DNA of 64,000 nt from Acanthopleura granulata (Eukaryota > Mollusca > Polyplacophora > Chitonida > Chitonidae): assembly GCA_016165875.1 (NCBI GenBank), contig JABBOT010000016.1:7002598-7066597 (forward strand), read 5' to 3'. Each line of letters starts with the position of its first letter. The stretch's first letter is position 1. A program made the position numbers and the translations under genes. Below are positions 48,946 through 61,712 of this stretch, one piece after another. The notes beneath the pieces are model-generated. The model ran no database searches and was not told where the DNA came from. It worked only from the letters and a program-made list of their open reading frames with translations.

Positions 48946-50640
48946 GTACAGAATGAATTATTCATTCTATCCTATTCCAGTCATACCGCGTCTGCATGGC
49001 GACGGTGTGTCCTTCATATGCATGCGAGCTGTACATATCGGGTACGAAGATGTCAGATTTGGTAGCGTAATCTTTGTAACTGCATGTGTTTAAGCGCTTC
49101 GTTTATTATTATTTTTTTTTTTGTCTAATTTTGTTAAACTTGAGTCTCAGGGATTTTGGCGGATTTTTTTTATATAAGTACACATTTAGTGCATCAAAAA
49201 CATTTTATTACCACTCTGAGTCGTTAGACAATTTCCTTTATGTGGACATGGGACCCTTACTTACACCTTTGCTTACATTGCTTCGTTGGATTTTTGGATC
49301 TTCAAGGAGTCTGCTGATTGGAAAGCTTATAAACAGTATAATGTTCCAGCAGATAATTGAAATATTCACAAAGTGAGCACGTAAAAGCTTAATGATAAAC
49401 AACTTTGTCCTATAACATATACTAAGTAGATACGCCCAATGTTCCATTTAGGCCGTTCTGAGTATAGGGGGTTCTCTGTGTGGCACGTTATAAATACCGA
49501 CGTACTGTATGAAATGAAATGTGCAATTCTGCCAAAAGTCACCCCTTTGATAAAAACGGTCTGTAAGTATCTTAATATATTCATTTTGATCTTTTCCGGT
49601 TGGTTATTTGTTGCGAGACATAGTTAACCGGGTCACGTGACATTCTGTACCACCCACAGTTCGCTCTATGGCTTGCAAAGCGTGAACTGTCCGTCTGAAA
49701 TGGTTTCTGCACGTATGTATGTGTGAAACTCGGATTCTTGACAACATGTTCATTCCGGCGTGCCATACTTTTCCATATGCGTCTAACAATAGAAACCGTC
49801 AATGTTGACAGGGAACATGTGGTATATATGTGCCTCTAATTTAGCACCAACTAACTTCACTTGGAGAAAAGGCCTATCTAGTGAGCCCTAACCATACTAT
49901 ATATATATATAACATAAAACCACTGATCACTAAATTATCCAAGGTAGTAAATAAAAATCATAATGGTACGCTTAAATGCTCTTTAAACTTGCCAAAAAAA
50001 ATGTCTCGATGTCTGCGTTTATTTGCTGTCTCTTCTCTCCATTGTCGTAAATTGAACCTCGGTCAGAGATATCGTGTCAGCCTACGTCGACGGTATAGCC
50101 TACAACATCTTTTTGGGGATTCGGTCTGTGAAATCAGAATCGTTCAAGCGAAACGGACGTGTGACTGCCCTGACTAAATTTGCTTGTCTCTCTCGCTGCT
50201 TATTTTCATCAGTCTCAAAAATCAACGTGACTGTTGTCGGCACCTCCAGCGTCTTGTCTGCTGTAAAAACTCGAGGATCTTTTCCATTTTTTCTCAGCGC
50301 TTTCGTCCAGTTTTGTGAGAAGCAGACGATCGTGTCAAAAGATACGTAGCAGCAGTCACCGGACTGTACCATGCGTGTGATGGACACGTGTGTGTTTACT
50401 TTGACGGATTAAGAGTATCCTGAGTGATTGAGTCTCCAGCGTCCGCTATGTGGGGAACATCTCAGTACCTCTCTCTTACATGAGAGCAATTAAGAAAGCT
50501 CCCGTAAGTAGAAGAACTGTCTTTCTCTTGTGTCGGTCAAAGAGGGGATTATTTATTTGGTCATCTTACATCTACCTCTGAAACACACGTGAGAGTATCG
50601 ACATCAAAAGGACACCTGGCTTCTGATGAGACGACGAACG
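48946..50640. other. No supported gene
   Basis: 50.03-50.40 kb is somewhat GC-richer and open in several frames on both strands. CTCCC|gtaagt at about 50504 is a good donor word, but no frame fits it to a later exon. Confidence 0.3.
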
Positions 50641-50671
50641 ATAATTCTCTCCTCTCTTTTAATTGCCCAGG

Positions 50672-50808
50672 ACGACTTTGACATCCGATGGTGCTCTGGA
50701 ATTTTCTGAAATCACTACTGAGTGTAATTGTTTCTTCTACAAAAGAAATGGACCCTCCTCGGCGTACACTCAGAGATTTTACATGCAGAGAACGAGCCTA
50801 AGGAAAGG
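50672..50808 (+). other. Isolated exon-like segment
   Basis: Preceded by a pyrimidine-rich acceptor (tctcctctcttttaattgcc then cag, ending at 50671) and followed by AAAG|gtaatt. One frame is open throughout (TLTSDGALEFSEITTECNCF, then FYKRNGPSSAYTQRFYMQR). No partner exon found and no homology recognised. Borders are approximate. Confidence 0.2.
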
Positions 50809-50985
50809 TAATTACATACGAATCCTAGCATATAGCCAGCAGTATTTTTTCTTGTAATTTGTATATACATATGTATCGAGCCAATAGACTTCTGCTTTGT
50901 ATTATTTATGTAATTGATGTTTTACGCGGTATAGGATCGTCCACATATATGACATGGGCATATACACAGTGTTTAAGAATTTAAG

Positions 50986-51045
50986 CATTGGAAACTGTTG
51001 AGTGCTTTTCGGCATCATTGGAAACTGTTGAGTGCTTTTCGGCAT
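50986..51045 (+). repeat. 30-bp perfect tandem duplication
   Basis: cattggaaactgttgagtgc + ttttcggcat twice in succession without a difference, so a recent event. Confidence 0.9.
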
Positions 51046-51699
51046 CATTCCGTCGTAATTTTTTTATTCTCTTTCTTTTTACTTTCTTAGTTCTTTAATG
51101 GTTTGTGTTATTTGTCGTTTTGGAAACTAGTCTTCCGATTATTGACCCAGAGCGTTCATTTTGGCTGACGGCAAGTATACGAATGTCGGTTTCATGTCCT
51201 TTCAAGTTGATGATTTTCACATGCTGAATCACTTAGCGTTTTATACATCTCTGTCACAAATTATACTTAAATTAAGTGTAATACATTTAATACATCAGTT
51301 TACAAAGCTACAACATGCAGCGTTTGCAGACAGTTTCAACTTGCCTTCGTTAAATTTAAATCGATAATCTAAAAGCGTGTATTTTTGTGTGGTAATTATC
51401 TTGCCGCTTGCCATATTTATTTGCAAGTGGACTGGTTTTAACTGGTTATGTTTTTCTTATCACACACGTTAAACATTATACGTTGAACTTTGAAACAACC
51501 GCAGTTATATAAAGTTAAAACTAAGAACCAAACCCTCGGTATGTGCTTCATTCATTAAATGTGGCTAACACTTGTATGTTGTGGGTGTTGATATGGTTGT
51601 TGATGTGGCAAGTGTCTTGTAATGTAACCACTTAGTGGCTCTGTGTACACCGCGATTAAATTAACTCGGGTACAGGGTGTGTTTGTTAATATTGAAGCA

Positions 51700-51845
51700 C
51701 TTACACTGACTTTCAGAATAAAACCCGACGATTGGTAAACTGACAAGTAACCCGATTTTATAGGTTACGTATAACGATTATCCATACTGTCACACTGTCG
51801 TCACTGCTCTGGATTTGCTCTATATGCTCTAGTCTGTTACATTTA
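51700..51845 (+). repeat. Dispersed repeat R200, partial copy
   Basis: cagaataaaacccgacgatt, taaactgacaagtaacccga, cacactgtcgtcactgctct and ggatttgctctatatgctct then agtc. Confidence 0.65.
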
Positions 51846-51919
51846 ATCCGTTATACATGGATTACTTTAATAGATGTATTATTAAAACTCTGTCACATGA
51901 TGACAACACACCAATCTAG

Positions 51920-52160
51920 TAATCCTAGACCATTAACGTGCATTAATGAGCAGCAACGCAGTTTTAATGGATGAGTAAATTCTGGTTCAGCCATGGTTCT
52001 AACTTATAGCGCGTGTAAGTTGTTACTTCTTCCATGAACAGCCAGGAGAAACCTTTAACTGAGGTAATTTACTAAATGCCAGATTTCAGCCGTTATGTGC
52101 GGCCAGTTGCCCACTTTTTACGCCACAGTACTCGGCCTTATCATGTACTGCAGGGCGTGT
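51920..52160 (+). repeat. Dispersed repeat R200, copy 6
   Basis: ggttcagccatggttctaac, gtgtaagttgttacttcttc, ctttaactgaggtaatttac, ccagatttcagccgttatgt and ctcggccttatcatgtactg. Confidence 0.75.
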
Positions 52161-53174
52161 AACCTTGATTTGCGTTCATTTTGGACTTGGTCTCAATAGA
52201 ATTTTACATAACTTTAAAATTAAAATCTGGCTGAGATTTTGAAGCTAGAAAATATGAAAAGATTGTCCTAAACGACATCCTTCAAAACTGCATAGTGAAT
52301 GCTATTCGATGGCATGTCACAAAGGTTACACATATTTACAAGCGTCTTTTCATTTACTTGACTGACACTTTTGGTGACACTTGTATTGCTGTTTTTGGTC
52401 GCAGCAAACATGTGTCTTACGATTCCCGATTTTGAACGTCGTTTTTCTGTTCGCAAGTGATGTACCCATGCCCATTTTGACCCGTACATTTCTGCCATGA
52501 TTCCTGTACATGCATCTCAGCCTAAATGGACACGGTAAATTGAATATCATGTGCGAACGCGAGATTTCGACAGAATATTCAACAGATCTTGTAAGCGAAT
52601 GATACTTAATCTGTAGGTATCTCCTTCGTCTCGTGACATGAATATTCATGCAGTGGCCAAGTAATTGACCCTCAACTGTATATCTGCATGTCTGAGGACA
52701 CAGTTTATTGATGTGCCCGCTTTTTTACCTGCGGAGTAATCCTTTTGAACTTACCTGACTTGAGGCGTTGTGAACAGGTGTGTGGCGAGAAAAACTCACC
52801 AGTGGCCGATTAATTCCAGGCAGGTGGGCACTTTGTGGTCAGGTGTATGTATTCTTCTGTCCTGTGTCGTTCGAAATAAGTAAATATATATATTCATATG
52901 TTCATTTCGTGTTTGCAATGCTGCGAAGCTTGCCAGCTACCTCTTTGCTTTACCATCTGAACTACAGTATATTGTAACAATGACGCATTACAGTAAGGAG
53001 CGGAAAAATATGTCATTTGGTCTGACTTTTTTTGTGGGAATGTGTTCCCTGTTATATATATTATCATCGACGAAAGCAGAGCTGAATGCTATCATTTACC
53101 TCTTGATCCCTTGCTCACTTGTACCTGAGACTTAAACTGTATGGTTCCCAGTTTGGACAGACACGTGGTGCTAA

Positions 53175-53345
53175 CGCTGTATTTGAGCAATACTAGACCA
53201 TTGTCTAACGTCTGATAAAGTACATTTAACATCGCTGCGTTTTTTTCTTTTTTTCTTTTTTTTTCGACAAATTCTGGTTAAGCCAGGGGATGTGCAAGTT
53301 GCTACTAACTAAAAAACTAAAAGCACTTACATAAACAGCTATCGG
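53175..53345 (+). repeat. Dispersed repeat R200, copy 7 (5' part)
   Basis: attctggttaagccagggga, tgtgcaagttgctactaact and cacttacataaacagct. It ends before the 3' half. A tRNA B-box-like word (gtgggttcgaatccaac) lies just after, near 53390. Confidence 0.65.
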
Positions 53346-53504
53346 GTGGGTTTTGTCGGGAGACCATTGAGCTCCTACAGATACACGGTTGTGGGTTCGA
53401 ATCCAACTCACGTCAGTATGTGTGGAGCTCTACCTTAGCAGGCTTGCCAGACCACATAGGATGGAGACGTGGTTTCTTCGATGTATGACTCGGGCAATAG
53501 TGAT

Positions 53505-53675
53505 AGCTGCGTATCAGTTGTTATTTCTTAAACACTTACATAAACTGTTAGAACAAAAACGCTAACTGAGGTATATTGACAAAAGCCCGGATTTCACAGG
53601 TAACGTTTGACCATTTGCTAAATATCAGACTGTCGTCGCTGCTCTGGTTTTACTCTCTGTGCTGTCGTCTTTCAT
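53505..53675 (+). repeat. Dispersed repeat R200, copy 8
   Basis: tcagttgttatttcttaaac, gttagaacaaaaacgctaac, tgaggtatattgacaaaagc, ccggatttcacaggtaacgt and actgtcgtcgctgctctggt. Confidence 0.78.
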
Positions 53676-53879
53676 AACTTGTTTTCTTCATCCGTTGTCG
53701 CACAATTGGATTATTTTTGATTATTACTCCGTCTGCGCTAGCTAATCGGCCTAAAATGGATTCCCCTGTCTTAAGTTAGGTACAGATGTGTCCATAGCTT
53801 AACTTTCAGGTTGACATAATGTATAAAATCCGTTTCCATTATATTTACAAATAAATAATATCTAATCCTGTATAATATA

Positions 53880-54320
53880 CATATATTTCTCAATTTCAAT
53901 ACACATAAGCGATGTGTACGACCATGTGTGCTAGATGCATCACACACACGTGTACAATAAATGCAGTCCTATATGTATAAAGTACATGTGATACTGTATA
54001 TACGTTTATTATTCAATTTCATCACACGCATATTATGCACACAATTCTGTATGTAAGTTACATGTCACATTTGCACGTTCCCTTTCCAATTTCAATACAC
54101 ATCTAAAGTGTAATTAGTCCCTTTGTAACACATATTCCATACAGAATTCATTCATTTTTTTTTCAATGTCAAGGCCCACACGCTGCACACAGTTCCCCAC
54201 GTATGGCACATATCATACTGTATATGTTCATTTCTCAGTTTCATGACACACATATATAGTGAACATAGTTCCAATATGTTACATACACATGTAACTCTGT
54301 TTCATTTCTTGTTTAAGCTT
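53880..54320 (+). repeat. Very degenerate tandem repeat (~70-120 bp units)
   Basis: Anchors caatttca/cagtttcat recur near 53893, 54014, 54092, 54166 and 54237, each followed by 'acacacata' and a 'gtatgt/catgt' block. Confidence 0.5.
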
Positions 54321-55369
54321 TATGAGTCATGGATATAGAGAAGACGGCTGACAAGCACGTTCTGAATTAAAACTAATACCTTAGACAGCTGGATATGAGT
54401 GTATCAACCCAGATATGTACATGTATAAGCAAACATACGATTATATCTATGTACACACAACAACTTGGCACACCTTGGATGTATATGTTTCTCATTTTCC
54501 CTCAGCTACACGAACGTTCTATTTAGCCTCTTGAAACAAATTTATACCATGTCTGTATGCAATACAAAAGTTTCCAATTAGAAAGCCTTCTCAAAAAAAT
54601 GCAAGAATAGACAAGCAATTTTACGTGTTAATTAATTTTTTTTTCCAGAAGAGAACAAAAACAAGCTGGTTTTGTATGTTTTTAAAAAATATGTTCATTT
54701 TCCTCGACTGCATTTCACGCTCGTGTTGATAAATAGAATAACAAAAGGCAGTAGAGACATAGTTTACTCTGTACCATTTGTAGAGTAGCCAAACAAAAAA
54801 TACAACATACTTCGCCTGAAAATCTGACACCGTTTTTGCGGTAACCTTTGAAAAAAAATGTCATGTCTTCGTCTGAAATTCATTCATTAACACTTGGCCA
54901 AGCCTATGTAAGTGTGCAGTACTTTCTCTTCCTAAACCTGTTACTTAAGTGCATGTAATTTAGTTTGCTCAATTCATCCCGAGGTGTACCGTTAAGAACA
55001 TCTCTCTAGATCTTCATGGATTTTTTCCAAGAAGTTTCAACGCCATGTTGATTTGTAAATCTTGTCAAATGGGCCTGTTGCCTGACTTCACCACATCAAA
55101 GTGTTGAGCAGACCAACCTTCTGGGTGATGCGATCTATCAAGGGGGTAAATAATTTATTAAAAATCAAAACCGTAGAGTGTGTGGTTTGTATGTAAACAA
55201 TAGACAAAAGACGTCTGAATAATATATTAAATAAATTGAATAAGCATATACTCACTAAAAACTACTGTGCACGAGCAGTACACGTCTTTGTGACCGAAAT
55301 GCACATCTACCTGATTTTGTCTTGCAGAAGTGCAAATTTTACAACACACCAACAATGGCCTGTGTTCTC

Positions 55370-55520
55370 TGGCCGTACGTGGGAAAGCCCGCCAGAAACC
55401 TGCGGATGGTCGTGGGTTTCCTCCGGGCTCTGCCCGGTTTCCCCCCACCATAATGCTGGTGAAATGTTCTGGAGTACGGCGTAAAACGCCAATTAAAAAA
55501 TAAATAAATAAATGAATAAG
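55370..55520 (+). mobile_element. SINE family A, 5'-truncated copy
   Basis: ccgtacgtgggaaagcccgc, cctgcggatggtcgtgggtt, ctgcccggtttccccccacc and the aaataaataaataaatgaat tail. Confidence 0.8.
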
Positions 55521-55915
55521 TAAACAGTAGAATGTGTATCATTGGTACAAAATTTGTATACCCTTGAAACGCTTCACTTTGGATATGCAAATTTTTACGT
55601 AGTCGTCTTTTAGAGAGTAATCCTGTAGATGAATAAAGAGACTTATGGGAAAATGAATTATGGCAAAAAAATTCCTTGCGAATATTTTGAATAATGCCAG
55701 TACTGAATGTGTCAAAAACTACTTAAATTATGGATGCAATATGATATGAAATATTTGAATAAATGTTTTTGTTTGTTTTATTGAAGTTTTAAAGAATTGT
55801 TTTGTAGGGAGCTATGTTCTGTATATCATCAGTTTCAAATGAATATAATTTATACGCCGAGCTGTTTGAATGCCGACTGTTTTGTGACAGTTAAAGATCG
55901 CTGATAGGCATGTTC
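55521..55915. other. No gene seen
   Basis: AT-rich sequence without a recognised element. Confidence 0.4.
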
Positions 55916-55919
55916 TCAG

Positions 55920-56100
55920 TATAAAACGGTGCCTGGGTGGGTGTCATGTCTGGTGTCTTCGGCATCGCATTCCAGTGAGACTGCATTTCACATATGCAGG
56001 TGTAAATTAAGGCAGACGTGTCAGTGAAGAAGATATAGTTTTAATGTGATTTAATTGATACTGGAGGCGACGTTCAACCCCAAGCAAACAAAACAAACGA
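55920..56100 (+). mobile_element. SINE family B-like, diverged copy
   Basis: gcctgggtgggtgtcatgtc, tggtgtcttcggcatcgcat, tccagtgagactgc and the tail ggcgacgttcaaccccaagc then aaacaaaacaaac. Confidence 0.6.
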
Positions 56101-56324
56101 AGTAGCCTAGACGTGCATATTAGAATTCAAAAGGCTTCATGTAATCAACATATTTACTGTGTTTTTCTTTAAACTCAACTACTTATACCGGTGGGTGAAA
56201 ACTTCCTTTTCGCATATCTCTTGCCATGTCATCTATTTGTTAAAACAGCTGCGGTCATACAACCTATTTATGTGTGTATGTTCGACTTGATATTTCATCG
56301 AGTAAAGTAATTTACCTTAATCGG

Positions 56325-56525
56325 ACTCATGGCTTTAGCCAACCTGCTAGGCAGTGTGTAAGTTGTTACTTCTTAAACATGCTTCTTCTTAGAATAAAAC
56401 CCTAACTGAGGTAAACTAAAAAGAGGCCAGATTTCACCGGTAACGTGTGACCATTTTAATTGCCAACTGCCACACTGTTGTCGCTGCTGTGATTTTACTC
56501 TTTGTGCTGTAGTCTTTTATATTAA
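56325..56525 (+). repeat. Dispersed repeat R200, copy 9
   Basis: tagccaacctgctaggcagt, gtgtaagttgttacttctta, gaataaaaccctaactgagg, ccagatttcaccggtaacgt, gtgaccatttt and cacactgttgtcgctgctgt. Confidence 0.78.
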
Positions 56526-58510
56526 CTGTTATCTACTTTTATATTTTATTCATATACCTGAAATGAACGCACACAAAAATGAAGACTATGCACCCCAGTG
56601 TTTATGTATGCGCTGTTAACAATCATATCTATGTCTTGAATCTGGGCAAAAATTGAGAGAGAGAGATATATAGTGTATAAAGCAAGGTACGGGTTTACCT
56701 CTGCTCACTCGTACTTTGTGGAATGAAGGCGAGAACGTGTACACAGGATACTTGAATAACTCGTTCACTCGGCAGAGCAAAACGTGTGAGTACAAATAGA
56801 TAAATAATATGATTTTCGACTGAAAAGTAAACCCTGAACACACGTACTGTCCCGAAACTTTAGAGGTCTTGTGCATTGCGGTCAACAGTTAAGTGGCTAG
56901 CTACTGTGTCTTGGAAAAAGAATTTCATTATCAACAAAGAGTGCTTAACATTGAAACAATGAGTGGGCGTTCCCATAAAAAGCCTACCTCACAATACTTA
57001 TTCCTCAGAATTTCTTGAGCTCCTTGTTTTCCTATAAGTAAACGCTATTCAATTTCCTAAAAATTATCGCGAGATTCACGCGGGACTTCTCGAGCAGCGA
57101 TAAGAGATTTCTGGAAGTACCTGTAGGCCTATTACTTCACACTGGATGATCATGATGGAAGATCGAGATTTATAGATTATGTACATATATATATATATAT
57201 ATATACATGAAATATTATAAATTTCATAAGTGTGTAGCAATGATTGTGATACCAGTGATTTAGCCGTAGCTGTAAAAGTATACGCGATATTGTCCGCGTT
57301 AATTAGAATGCATACTTAGGATAACCTGCACTTTAAGATGTTTTGTTAAGAAAGTTCAGTTCCTTTTGCATGCTTCATTTTTCTTCTTTTTTCTGACTTT
57401 CAATTATCTCGTGGACGATGTTACCATGCAGTTGTACATGTAGAAAGAAATAATGTATATCCCTTTAAAAACATGCACCGCGAAGATTTATATGGAATCA
57501 TTCAGCTCTTTGAATATCTAAGAGAATTAACTTTCTTTTTTATCATTATACTGTAGTTTCTGGGAAATAATACCCGTCAGACATTCTAGTGGTTTTTTAA
57601 ACACTACGTAACAGATCTCTTATTGCATTGTACCTATACCGATATCTTGTCATATGTTGTCCAGTAGGTGACATTCGGCAACCTTCTGCCGCACACGATC
57701 GGCAAACCGCGTATACCTTCTGAGGCTTACGCCTGCAAATTGTGACTGAGATTAATGCGACGTAAAGCGATCAATCATGCGACGCGTAGTGAAACACACG
57801 AGAGATCGCAAATTGGTGTCAAGCGCAGGAAAAACTAAAACGTTTGATGTGAAGACCAAGCTGGACAAACGGTAAAACAAGAGCGATACTGATTTTACAA
57901 CTGACAATATCCTCAGTTGAGGAAGATAAATTCACTTTTTCTTGATCTCTTTTCAAAACAACCAGATACAAATGAAAGCGAGGAGGGTTTTTAGGGGTAT
58001 TAACTCCCTCAGAAAAGGTGTAACATCAGTGCATCTCTCTGTGCTGCTTCCGTTTCTTTTTTTGTGTGTATGTGTGTGTGTGTATTTGGGAACAGCGATT
58101 TTGCATTCTGCATTACCACTCACCAATAGACAAATAAATACGTCCGTTATAGAAAGAACACTACTTAATGTGTGTGTTGGTAAAGAATATATGGAGGCTT
58201 TTAAGTCAATATTTGTAAATAAGCTGATCACTCAGCGATGACACTGAAACAGAAAAGCGAACGCCCATTACACAGAAACAGAAAAAAGCGAACGCCCATT
58301 ACACAGATAACACATTACACAGATTACAGCAGCTCCTAATCCATAGTCTAACTTCTGTCCAGTAATCAGTTTGAAGAACACTGACAGTAATCCAAACGAA
58401 ATCGGTTACAAAGCTTTAAGTTCTCAATTCCTTTTTAAGCCTTTTTAAGCACATAAGTCCTGTAATGTTCACCTTGGCATTATTTGGAAATATTTCATAT
58501 AAGCTTAATA
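56526..58510. other. No gene seen
   Basis: Holds an (AT)n run at 57186-57205 and a short duplication (gcgaacgcccattacacaga) at about 58257-58307. No exon found. Confidence 0.4.
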
Positions 58511-58511
58511 T

Positions 58512-58718
58512 TTAGCATCCCTTTGTGTATTGGGCACCATTCTGATCTTCGTCATCAATATTATCAACATCTTCATCGTCACCGTCATCATCAATATCAT
58601 AGTCGTCGTCAAAATCATCATCAACATCCTTATCCTTTTCAATACCTTCATCGTTCTAATTCTCGGCCTCCTCCTCCTTGTCGTCGTCTTCGTCGTCACC
58701 CACAAAAGCATCCAAACT
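58512..58718 (-). pseudogene. Asp/Glu-rich coding-like frame with one TAG (may be a decayed GAT repeat)
   Basis: On the minus strand a frame reads SLDAFVGDDEDDDKEEEAEN, TAG (58656-58658), then NDEGIEKDKDVDDDFDDDYD followed by a further acidic run ending QNGAQYTKGC and TAA. An 'aatag' precedes it as a possible acceptor. Both GAT/GAC and GAA/GAG are used, which is more than simple GAT slippage gives. A degenerate trinucleotide microsatellite remains the simpler reading. Confidence 0.25.
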
Positions 58719-58972
58719 CTATTGTTGATGTGAAAGGTTATTAAGGGTCAACGTCGGGACGTATTTCACTCATCGGAAAGACAATGCTTGCTTTAAAACA
58801 GGCGTCTAGTATTTGTTTTCTCTTTCGTGTGAAAGTCCTAAATCGTCCGCAAAGGTGGACAAATGTACATTGAATCTCTAAAAGTCCGTGACCGCCATTT
58901 GAAGACTAATTGCTAAGCCTTGTTTCGGTGAGGGTTTTTTATGCAGCCGGCGGTAAAGTTAATGAAAGATGA

Positions 58973-59024
58973 AGGTGAACTGTTTCACCTGCCCGATGAC
59001 ATAGAGACCCAGCTCTATAAATAG
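58973..59024 (+). promoter_or_regulatory. TATA- or MEF2-like box with an upstream 18-bp inverted repeat
   Basis: AGGTGAA-ctgt-TTCACCT (58973-58990) is followed 25 bp later by CTATAAATAG (59015-59024). The latter fits both TATA and the MEF2 pattern CTA(A/T)4TAG, and sits in a small palindrome (ctctataaatagag). No downstream exon is supported. Confidence 0.25.
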
Positions 59025-59486
59025 AGCCCCAGAGGTTGTAAATTGCACACAACAAGAGGCTGCGGTATAAGATGTCGGGGCTGCCTATATTAAGGATTTA
59101 TTCTGAGCCAGTGTGCACATGTCCGTTTTAAAAGTGTCCGGAGAGTTTAAAATAAAATGTGCATTAAACGAAAGATCATTACAAAATAAACGCACAAAGA
59201 GTTTTATTGTTCTTTTTTATTTTTGGTTTTTTTTTTTCGTAAAAGAAAGACTGACAAATCATATTTGTGTCATAATTAATAAGAACGCGTCGTTTTAGGA
59301 CGATATTTTTGTAAATGTCTTTTACAACACTACAAATTCAGTCTAAATTCGTAGATTAGAGAGAACATCGTGTTTAATCAATCACATTGCGGAGAGCAAG
59401 ACCTCCGGGTGTCCATGTTAGTGCACAAGGCATTAGCGCTGTGAATCTTAGAACTTGATCCTCAACATGAGGACAAGTAGGATTAG

Positions 59487-59650
59487 CAGTATTAGGTTGG
59501 TTGTCATATCTGGTGTCTCCACCAGTGCCTTCCGGTGAGACAGCACTGTAAGTATATTCGACCGGGCTGCTGTGTAAAAAGATATTTTATAATGTCACCT
59601 TATGAACGCTAAAACGGAGTTGAACATGCAACAAACAAACACACAAACTT
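59487..59650 (+). mobile_element. SINE family B-like, diverged copy
   Basis: gttggttgtcatatctggtg, tctccaccagtgccttccgg, tgagacagcactgtaagtat and the tail ggagttgaacatgcaacaaa then caaacac. Confidence 0.6.
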
Positions 59651-61630
59651 TATTTTAATCATTTTTTTTTCTCACTTGTCCTGTACTAAAGAACATCACC
59701 AGGGCGTCCAGAATTAATAGCACTTGATTGGGCATGAAAATTTGATGAAAAAAAAAAGTACAAAGAAAACGCCAGATACCCAACTCAGGAGTTTCAGCTT
59801 TGTTGCCAGCTCGCCCTCACAAATTAACTTCAACATCCTGTCAATTTCACTTGACTGAATGGCTGTATAGTTGGACCAAAATACATCAGTTTAGGGCTTG
59901 AAATAACCTCCAAATACGATTTATTGCATCGATGTCTGTCTGTTAGACGCCACTCTAACAAAGAAGAGCCGTGAAGTAGTTTGCCAAAAACATCACGTGA
60001 CGCTTCCAGTGCTAGTGACTGGCTAGAAGTCAGTAAGGGCTGATACAACATGCCTACTTGGAGTGAAATGCTCATCAACGTAATATCCCCAATGCTGAAC
60101 TTCATATTCTAGGTTTTCTAAGTTTTACAGATTTTTTTCAATATTTTTAGTGATACCTGTGGCTTGCTTTTTTTCTCTGTATGTGCATAGTAGCTGATTT
60201 TATGTTCACTTTATAGGAGTATATGTAATTAAAAAAACTAACATAATAGAAATCGCCTCATGAACAAACGTTTGGGGGCTTACGGTGTCAAAACTTGCAA
60301 ACAAAATAAACTAAGCGATGTTTGAAAACATATTATGCCGATAAAATAGCTGTCCAGTGCGCTCCGCCTTTGCAGAAAAGATGTTCACTTAACCTATTTG
60401 AGGGATAAAGTTAAAAGATATACACTAGAGCTTTCTGAGCGTCACATCCATGTTGTCGGGGGGATGAAGGTCTTTGTTTGGGGGGATCCTTAACACCTCA
60501 AAACTAGGTTATTTTAAATGCATATTACTCTATATCTCGTGCAGCTACGAACGCCCCCAATAATGTCGTATGTGCGCGATGTTTGAAGTAGTAAATGCTG
60601 ATAGATACTTGACAGTAGGTCGCCCCTCCCACGAAATGCCCGTACCTGTCCATGCCAGTGACAGGTGATGGCCGGCAACGAGATATTCATCAAAATGCAC
60701 TTCGTTCCCATGGCGACCAGGTGAGCTATGCTGGCTTCAGGTAAAATTGCATTAAGGCCATTAAGAAAGAACTGTTAGTTTTTGGAGGTAAATTGGATTG
60801 TAAACAAAACAGTCAAACTGGTCTCGTTCACCTCGGGATGGTTGTAGCCTTGAAGTATGGTAGGCCAACCACACCATGTGATAAAGTAAAAAGTTCTGTT
60901 GTTCGTCAATTTCATACATACGTTTTTTTTTTTTGTTTTGTTTTATTTTTTCATTTTTTTTGTCTTCACAGCTATTTAAATGCAGACGTCAAGTATATTA
61001 CTCTTGAAAAAATACATATTCAGTTTAAACTTTTGCTCTATGATTAACGCCATTTCATTTAAACAATAAGTGTTGATTTATGGGTGCAAGAAACCAGTGC
61101 TGAGATAAGCCACTGCCCTTTTATAGGTGCCCAACAAATCTTTTGTTACCTGACTGCAATAAAGAAGGCCACAATCAGTGGGCACCTCCGTTTTGTTGGC
61201 ATAATTCTAACAAACTTTGCTTTTATGTCTTAATTCTGGTGTACAGAAAGAGGATATTATTGTACTTCACTGCCTCAGACTTCCCTTAGGGTTTCGCAGG
61301 TTAAACCAAGGGAATATTAACACGTTGTTGGAAGCATGTTTCAGTTATTGAATGTGTAGATATTGGGCGTTTAAGATCAACATTTTTGTTTTGGTAAGAT
61401 ACATACACTATACGTTTCAGTGTTGGTTTTATTGATTCAGACAGAAGAAAACAATATTTCAAGTTAACTAATCAATATGAAATATCAATATAAAGCTATC
61501 TGCGAAAACATGTTGATTAATCAGGAAAATTTAAACCTGTTAAATAAGAGCTTTTCGTGTGTACTGCTTACTTCTAGTTAGACTGACCTCATGTTAATTT
61601 AGTGAAACCTCCTAAAGACCACTTGTTTAT
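59651..61630. other. No gene seen
   Basis: A 91-codon minus-strand frame at 59830-60105 has no splice or homology support. Homopolymer-T tracts lie near 60930. Otherwise unremarkable. Confidence 0.4.
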
Positions 61631-61633
61631 TCA

Positions 61634-61712
61634 TTGGTTCGTTGTTTGTATTTATTTTAATGCCTTTCTCAAGAATTATTGACTTACATGACGGTTGCCA
61701 TGTTTATGGTAT
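61634..61712 (-). mobile_element. SINE family A, diverged 3' fragment
   Basis: tgtttgtatttattttaatg, tctcaagaattattgactta and catgacggttgccatgttta, read on the minus strand. Confidence 0.5.

Noticed and set aside
50074..50387. Open frames of 91-95 codons on opposite strands
   Set aside because: Mutually overlapping on both strands with no way to prefer one; no homology.
53385..53410. tRNA-like B box (ggttcgaatcc)
   Set aside because: No matching A box or stems; an isolated motif.
59830..60105. 91-codon minus-strand frame
   Set aside because: Reads plausibly but has no recognised homology, promoter or splice site; cannot be supported.
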